DNA of 10,612 bases from Methylotetracoccus sp. (GTDB taxonomy: Bacteria; Pseudomonadota; Gammaproteobacteria; Methylococcales; Methylococcaceae), in contig JALORT010000030.1 in NCBI GenBank assembly GCA_025458755.1, forward strand, positions 1 through 10,612, read 5' to 3'. The notes beneath the pieces are model-generated. The model made no database searches and was not told where the DNA came from. It saw nothing but the letters and a program-made list of their open reading frames with translations. The translations under genes were made by a program, and so were the position numbers. Below are positions 7,269 to 10,612 of the stretch, piece by piece. Numbering within the stretch: the first letter of the stretch is position 1; every line of letters starts with the position of its first letter.

Positions 7269-9656
7269 TCAATTCCGCAGCGGCTTGCCGGTTCGCAGCA
7301 TATGCTCCAGCCTTTGCAGCGTGCCGGGTTGACGGACCAGCCGGTGGAACGCCTCCCGTTCCAGAGCCAACACGTCGTCCTCCGACAGGGGATGGGTGAT
7401 GTCGCCACCGCCGCCGCTGAGAACATAGGCCAACTGGCGCGCGACTTCCGCATCGTAGGCGGTGATCTTGCCGACCAGACGCAGGGTCTTGATGCCCAGA
7501 TCCGCCGCGCACCAGCCGGTCCGGCCGGGCAGGGCATACGCGCCGGGCCGCGGCGGGGCATAGTTCGGACACAGCGACAGCGCCTTGGCCTTCGCATCGG
7601 CCAACACGCGATCCCTGTTCATCGTAATGCCGTCGGAGCGCGCCAGAAACAATCGTTCCTGCGCCTCGAACGCGGACTGCGAAACGGTTGCCCTACCGAT
7701 CGTTTCCAATGCCTTCGCCATCGCCGGTATTGGGCCACCCGGTCGTCTCTTGTGCTCGAGTTGCCGGCGCAGGTATTCCTTGCAGCCGCCCCAACCGGGA
7801 ATTAGCCCGACACCGGTCTCTACCAGGCCAGCGTACAATTCGGCGTGCGTCTGGATGGCATCGCAGTGCAGCAGGATCTCACAGCCGCCGCCCAGCGCCA
7901 GACCCGAAGGCGCGCCGACCACTGGAAACGGCGCGTATTTCAGCGCCTGGTAGGTCGTTTGCCCCGCGCAGAGCATGCGTTCGATGCCGTCCCAGTCCTC
8001 GGCGTGGATCGCCTGCACCAGCAGGCTGAGATTGGCCCCAGCGGAAAAATGGGTGCCCTCGTTGTAGATCACGAGCGCACAAAATCGATCACCGACCAGG
8101 TCGATGCCTTGCCGGATCAAGGTCATCGTGTCCATGTCCAACGCGTTCATCTTGCTGTGAAACTCCAGGCAAGCCACGCCGTTGCCGATGTCCCAAAGGC
8201 TGGCGGAGGCATTCTCCCGGAGCACCGGGCGTTGCCGCTTCGCGTCGGCCAGCGACAACGCGCCTTCGGGTCGCCTCACCGGGCGGTAGCCTCCGGCCGG
8301 ATCGCGGAACAGCTTTTGCACCGCCTCGATCCGGTACAGCGGATCCCCCGCCTGCAGCAGCGGCGGGATCTCGCACCCTTCGGCCCGCAGCCTTCCGACA
8401 AACCACTCCACGCCGATGCGGTCCAGCAGCTCGAACGGGCCGTAAGTCCAGTTGTAGCCCAGGCGCATCGTGGTATCGATGACCGTGATGTCGTCGGCGA
8501 TTTCGGGGATCAGGCCGGCGCTATAGGCCAAGGTCCGCGACATCACCCGCCAGGCATAGCGCCCCGTCTTGTCGTCGCCGGACAGCCAGGCCCGGACCGG
8601 CTCCGGGGTCGCTGACGGCGAGACCGCCAACTGCGGCTTTTCGCTGCGCCGGTAAACACCGCTATGCAGGTCGATGGATTCCTTGAAGTCCCGCTCTCCC
8701 TCACGCTGCCAGCGGTAAAAGCCGCCTTTGCCCTTGCGGCCGGTTTGCCCCGCGGCGATCATCTTTTCAATCAAAGGCGGGATGCGATCGATTCGATGAA
8801 ACGCATCCGCGGCCGGCAGCGCCCGGCGCAGGAAAGCCAACACCTGGGGCAGCAGCTCTAGGCCGATCAGGTCATACAATCCGAAGATTCCGGTCTTCGG
8901 GATGCCGAACGGCGTCGACAGCGCGGCATCGGCCTCTTCGACCGTGAGGTCGAGCTCGATCGCCTCCAGCAGTCCACATTGCAGCCAGAAGGTACCGATC
9001 CGGTTGGCGACGAAGCCCGGCGCATCCTTGCAGAGCACCCCGGTCTTGCCGAGCCGGACATCGGCAAACTGCTGGATAGCCTTAAGCAGTTCCGGCTGGA
9101 GTGCCGGGTCCGCCACCAGTTCCAGCAGACGCATGTAGCGCGGCGGATTGAAGAAGTGAGTGATCATGAAGCGCCGCCGGAACGCCTCGGGCATCTTCCG
9201 GCTAAGCAGCGCGAGCGGCAACGTCGAGGTATTGGAGGAAATCAGCGCGTCGGGACGGCAGACCGCGTCCAGCTTTTCGAACACCGCCTGTTTGACCGCG
9301 GGATCTTCGATCACCGCTTCGACGACCCAATCCACGTCGGCAAGCCGCTCCAGATGGTCTTCCACGTTGCCGGCGGTGATCAGAGCCGCGTCGCTCCGGC
9401 GCATCAGAGCCGGCGGCTCCGCTTTCAACAATTTTGCGATTGCGGTTTCGGCGATGACATTCCGGTCGCTGGCGTCGTGCGGAACGATGTCCAGCAACTG
9501 CACCGGAACACCGGCGTTGGCGAGATGCGCCGCGATGCCCGCGCCCATCACGCCGGCGCCAATGACGGCCGCTCGTTGGATGTTCGGCGGGAGCCGTTCT
9601 TGCCGGCCGCCATCCGCTCGTTGCCCACGCACATCGGCTGCCGATGGACTGTTCAT
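7269..9656 (-). CDS. fadN: FadN-type fused 3-hydroxyacyl-CoA dehydrogenase / enoyl-CoA hydratase
   Basis: One protein should carry out two middle steps of beta-oxidation: hydration of trans-2-enoyl-CoA and NAD-dependent oxidation of 3-hydroxyacyl-CoA. It has 795 residues. The N-terminal half is the dehydrogenase: NAD motif GAGVMGAGIA (33-42), SSNTSTLPL (140-148), and the catalytic pair His167 and Glu179 in THFFNPPRYMRLLELV. DAPGFVANRI (211-220) starts the first C-terminal domain, and a second dehydrogenase-like helical domain lies around 365-455. The crotonase domain begins near 485, with oxyanion-hole FSAGANL (537-543), ALGGGCE with Glu593, and GLVETGVGLIPGWGG with Glu613. Both catalytic Glu residues are present, so both activities are expected. 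The dehydrogenase-first order and length match Bacillus FadN (about 789 residues) and are opposite to E. coli FadB (about 729, hydratase first). The ATG overlaps the thiolase stop as ATGA, with GGAGG 7 bases upstream. The fadN symbol rests on architecture; databases may call it fadB or give no symbol. Confidence 0.93.
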   Translation of the reverse strand: MNSPSAADVRGQRADGGRQERLPPNIQRAAVIGAGVMGAGIAAHLANAGVPVQLLDIVPHDASDRNVIAETAIAKLLKAEPPALMRRSDAALITAGNVEDHLERLADVDWVVEAVIEDPAVKQAVFEKLDAVCRPDALISSNTSTLPLALLSRKMPEAFRRRFMITHFFNPPRYMRLLELVADPALQPELLKAIQQFADVRLGKTGVLCKDAPGFVANRIGTFWLQCGLLEAIELDLTVEEADAALSTPFGIPKTGIFGLYDLIGLELLPQVLAFLRRALPAADAFHRIDRIPPLIEKMIAAGQTGRKGKGGFYRWQREGERDFKESIDLHSGVYRRSEKPQLAVSPSATPEPVRAWLSGDDKTGRYAWRVMSRTLAYSAGLIPEIADDITVIDTTMRLGYNWTYGPFELLDRIGVEWFVGRLRAEGCEIPPLLQAGDPLYRIEAVQKLFRDPAGGYRPVRRPEGALSLADAKRQRPVLRENASASLWDIGNGVACLEFHSKMNALDMDTMTLIRQGIDLVGDRFCALVIYNEGTHFSAGANLSLLVQAIHAEDWDGIERMLCAGQTTYQALKYAPFPVVGAPSGLALGGGCEILLHCDAIQTHAELYAGLVETGVGLIPGWGGCKEYLRRQLEHKRRPGGPIPAMAKALETIGRATVSQSAFEAQERLFLARSDGITMNRDRVLADAKAKALSLCPNYAPPRPGAYALPGRTGWCAADLGIKTLRLVGKITAYDAEVARQLAYVLSGGGGDITHPLSEDDVLALEREAFHRLVRQPGTLQRLEHMLRTGKPLRN

Positions 9657-10612
9657 GACGCCGCCTCCAGAATCGTTGCGATCCCTTGTCCGCCGCCGAT
9701 GCACATCGTCGCCAGCGCGTAGCGCCGCTTTTCGCGCCGCAGCAGACTCGCGGCCTTGCCGGTAATCCGGACCCCGGACGCGCCCAACGGGTGGCCCAAC
9801 GCAATGGCGCCCCCATCCAGGTTGAGCGTTTCCAGCGGCACCGGCAGCTCCTTCAGCACCGCGAGCGCCTGCGCCGCGAACGCTTCGTTCAACTCCACGA
9901 TGTCGATGTCCTCGAGGCTGAGGCCGGCACGTTGCAGAGCCTTGCGGGTCGCGCCGACCGGGCCGATGCCCATGACTTCCGGCGCACAGGCGGACACCGC
10001 GACGGCTTTGATGCGCGCGAGTTTGGCAAGACCGTGGGTAGCGGCATAGTCCTCGCTGCAGACCAGCACGGAGGCGGCACCGTCGGTCAGGGGCGAAGCA
10101 GTGGCGGCGGTGACGCTGCCGTTTTCCAGAAACGCGGGTGGCAGCTTCGCCAGATCCTCCGCGCTCGAGTCCGGCCGGATGCAGCCATCGGTGTCGATCA
10201 ATCCACCAGCCCCGTTGTCGATCGAGATGATCTCGTCAGCCAACGACCCATTGCGCTGAGCGGCACCGGCCTTGCACTGGCTGGCCAGCGCGAAGGCCTC
10301 CTGGTCGGCGCGGTCGATGCGGTACTGCCGTGCCAGGTTTTCCGCCGTTTCGCCCATGCTGATATAGGCCTCGGGATGCGAAGCGTACAGCGCGGGATTG
10401 GGCATCACATTGAAACCGCCCATCGGGATGCGGGACATCGATTCGACGCCAGCGCAAATGAACACCTCGCCCGCATGCATTTGAATCGCACCCGCGGCGA
10501 TATGGATCGCCTGCATCGACGAACCGCAGAAACGGTTGACCGTGACGCCGGCGACGGAAGCCGGCAGGCCGGCCAAGTGCACCAGCAAACGGGCCAGATT
10601 GAGCCCCTGTTC
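9653..10612 (-). CDS. fadA: Acetyl-CoA acyltransferase (3-ketoacyl-CoA thiolase), 5' end outside window
   Basis: This enzyme performs the last step of beta-oxidation, cleaving 3-ketoacyl-CoA with CoA to acetyl-CoA and a shortened acyl-CoA. The frame is open to the right edge, leaving 319 residues of an expected 390 or so; roughly the first 60-70 residues lie outside. Visible signatures, numbered from the edge, are VNRFCGSSMQAIH with the nucleophilic Cys29, VELNEAFAAQ (about 240-249), ALGHPLGASGVR with the catalytic His274, and ATMCIGGGQG with the proton-transfer Cys304. All catalytic elements present in this part are intact. An internal TTG at 10586-10588 is not the start, because thiolase homology continues through the edge (EQGLNLAR). 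Thiolases of the biosynthetic PhaA type share these motifs, but the tight linkage to fadN and fadE (ATGA overlap at 9653-9656) argues for a degradative role. The gene order fadA-fadN-fadE suggests it is at or near the head of the operon. Confidence 0.95.
   Translation of the reverse strand, partial: EQGLNLARLLVHLAGLPASVAGVTVNRFCGSSMQAIHIAAGAIQMHAGEVFICAGVESMSRIPMGGFNVMPNPALYASHPEAYISMGETAENLARQYRIDRADQEAFALASQCKAGAAQRNGSLADEIISIDNGAGGLIDTDGCIRPDSSAEDLAKLPPAFLENGSVTAATASPLTDGAASVLVCSEDYAATHGLAKLARIKAVAVSACAPEVMGIGPVGATRKALQRAGLSLEDIDIVELNEAFAAQALAVLKELPVPLETLNLDGGAIALGHPLGASGVRITGKAASLLRREKRRYALATMCIGGGQGIATILEAAS
9664..9668 (-). promoter_or_regulatory. Ribosome binding site deciding the fadN-type start
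   Basis: Minus-strand GGAGG lies within the last codons of the thiolase gene, 7 bases before ATG 9656. That ATG shares ATGA with the thiolase TGA. The frame is open further upstream (to about 9704), but no start there has such a site, so 9656 is preferred. Confidence 0.65.

Noticed and set aside
9657..9704. N-terminal extension of the FadN-type protein by 16 residues
   Set aside because: The extension is Arg-rich, overlaps the thiolase coding sequence and lacks a ribosome binding site. ATG 9656 has GGAGG at 7 bases and a coupling ATGA.
1..10612. CRISPR arrays, tandem repeats, tRNA/rRNA, phage or defence genes
   Set aside because: On reading both strands I saw no regularly spaced repeats, tRNA-like cloverleaf or protein typical of defence or phage modules; nearly all the sequence is explained by metabolic genes.

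Overview
The window is a GC-rich bacterial chromosome segment. Its content suggests a gammaproteobacterium: the acyl-CoA dehydrogenase is the long, membrane-anchored form of about 811 residues known from E. coli FadE, and purU encodes a standard ACT-formyltransferase deformylase. The sequence does not allow a genus call.

Layout, left to right. Bases 1-307 hold, on the minus strand, an open frame that runs off the left edge. It resembles the middle of an IS1634-type (IS4-like) transposase but lacks the N-terminal part, so it is probably an insertion-sequence remnant. Bases 308-449 form the leader of purU, with a possible sigma-70 promoter and no Shine-Dalgarno sequence. purU (450-1310, plus) encodes formyltetrahydrofolate deformylase. 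A 99-base convergent gap follows, with only weak inverted repeats.

Everything from 1410 to the right edge is one tightly packed minus-strand operon. In transcription order it holds a 3-ketoacyl-CoA thiolase (fadA, 5' end outside the window), a fused 3-hydroxyacyl-CoA dehydrogenase / enoyl-CoA hydratase with the dehydrogenase first (FadN order, opposite to E. coli FadB), fadE, a Faa1-type long-chain acyl-CoA synthetase, and an FAD-dependent glycerol-3-phosphate dehydrogenase (glpD-like). Junctions are a 4-base ATGA overlap, a 15-base gap, a 5-base gap (or 4-base GTGA overlap) and a 25-base gap, so translational coupling is likely.

Together the operon encodes a complete beta-oxidation cycle: activation by the synthetase, first oxidation by FadE, hydration and second oxidation by the FadN-type protein, and thiolysis by FadA. 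It ends with an enzyme that sends glycerol 3-phosphate to dihydroxyacetone phosphate and the quinone pool. The combination fits use of both halves of a glycerolipid. The promoter and any regulator lie beyond the right edge. I see no tRNA, rRNA, CRISPR array, phage gene or defence system, and no sign of a wholly new system. The most interesting points are the operon composition, the FadN-type fusion beside an E. coli-type FadE, and the truncated transposase.
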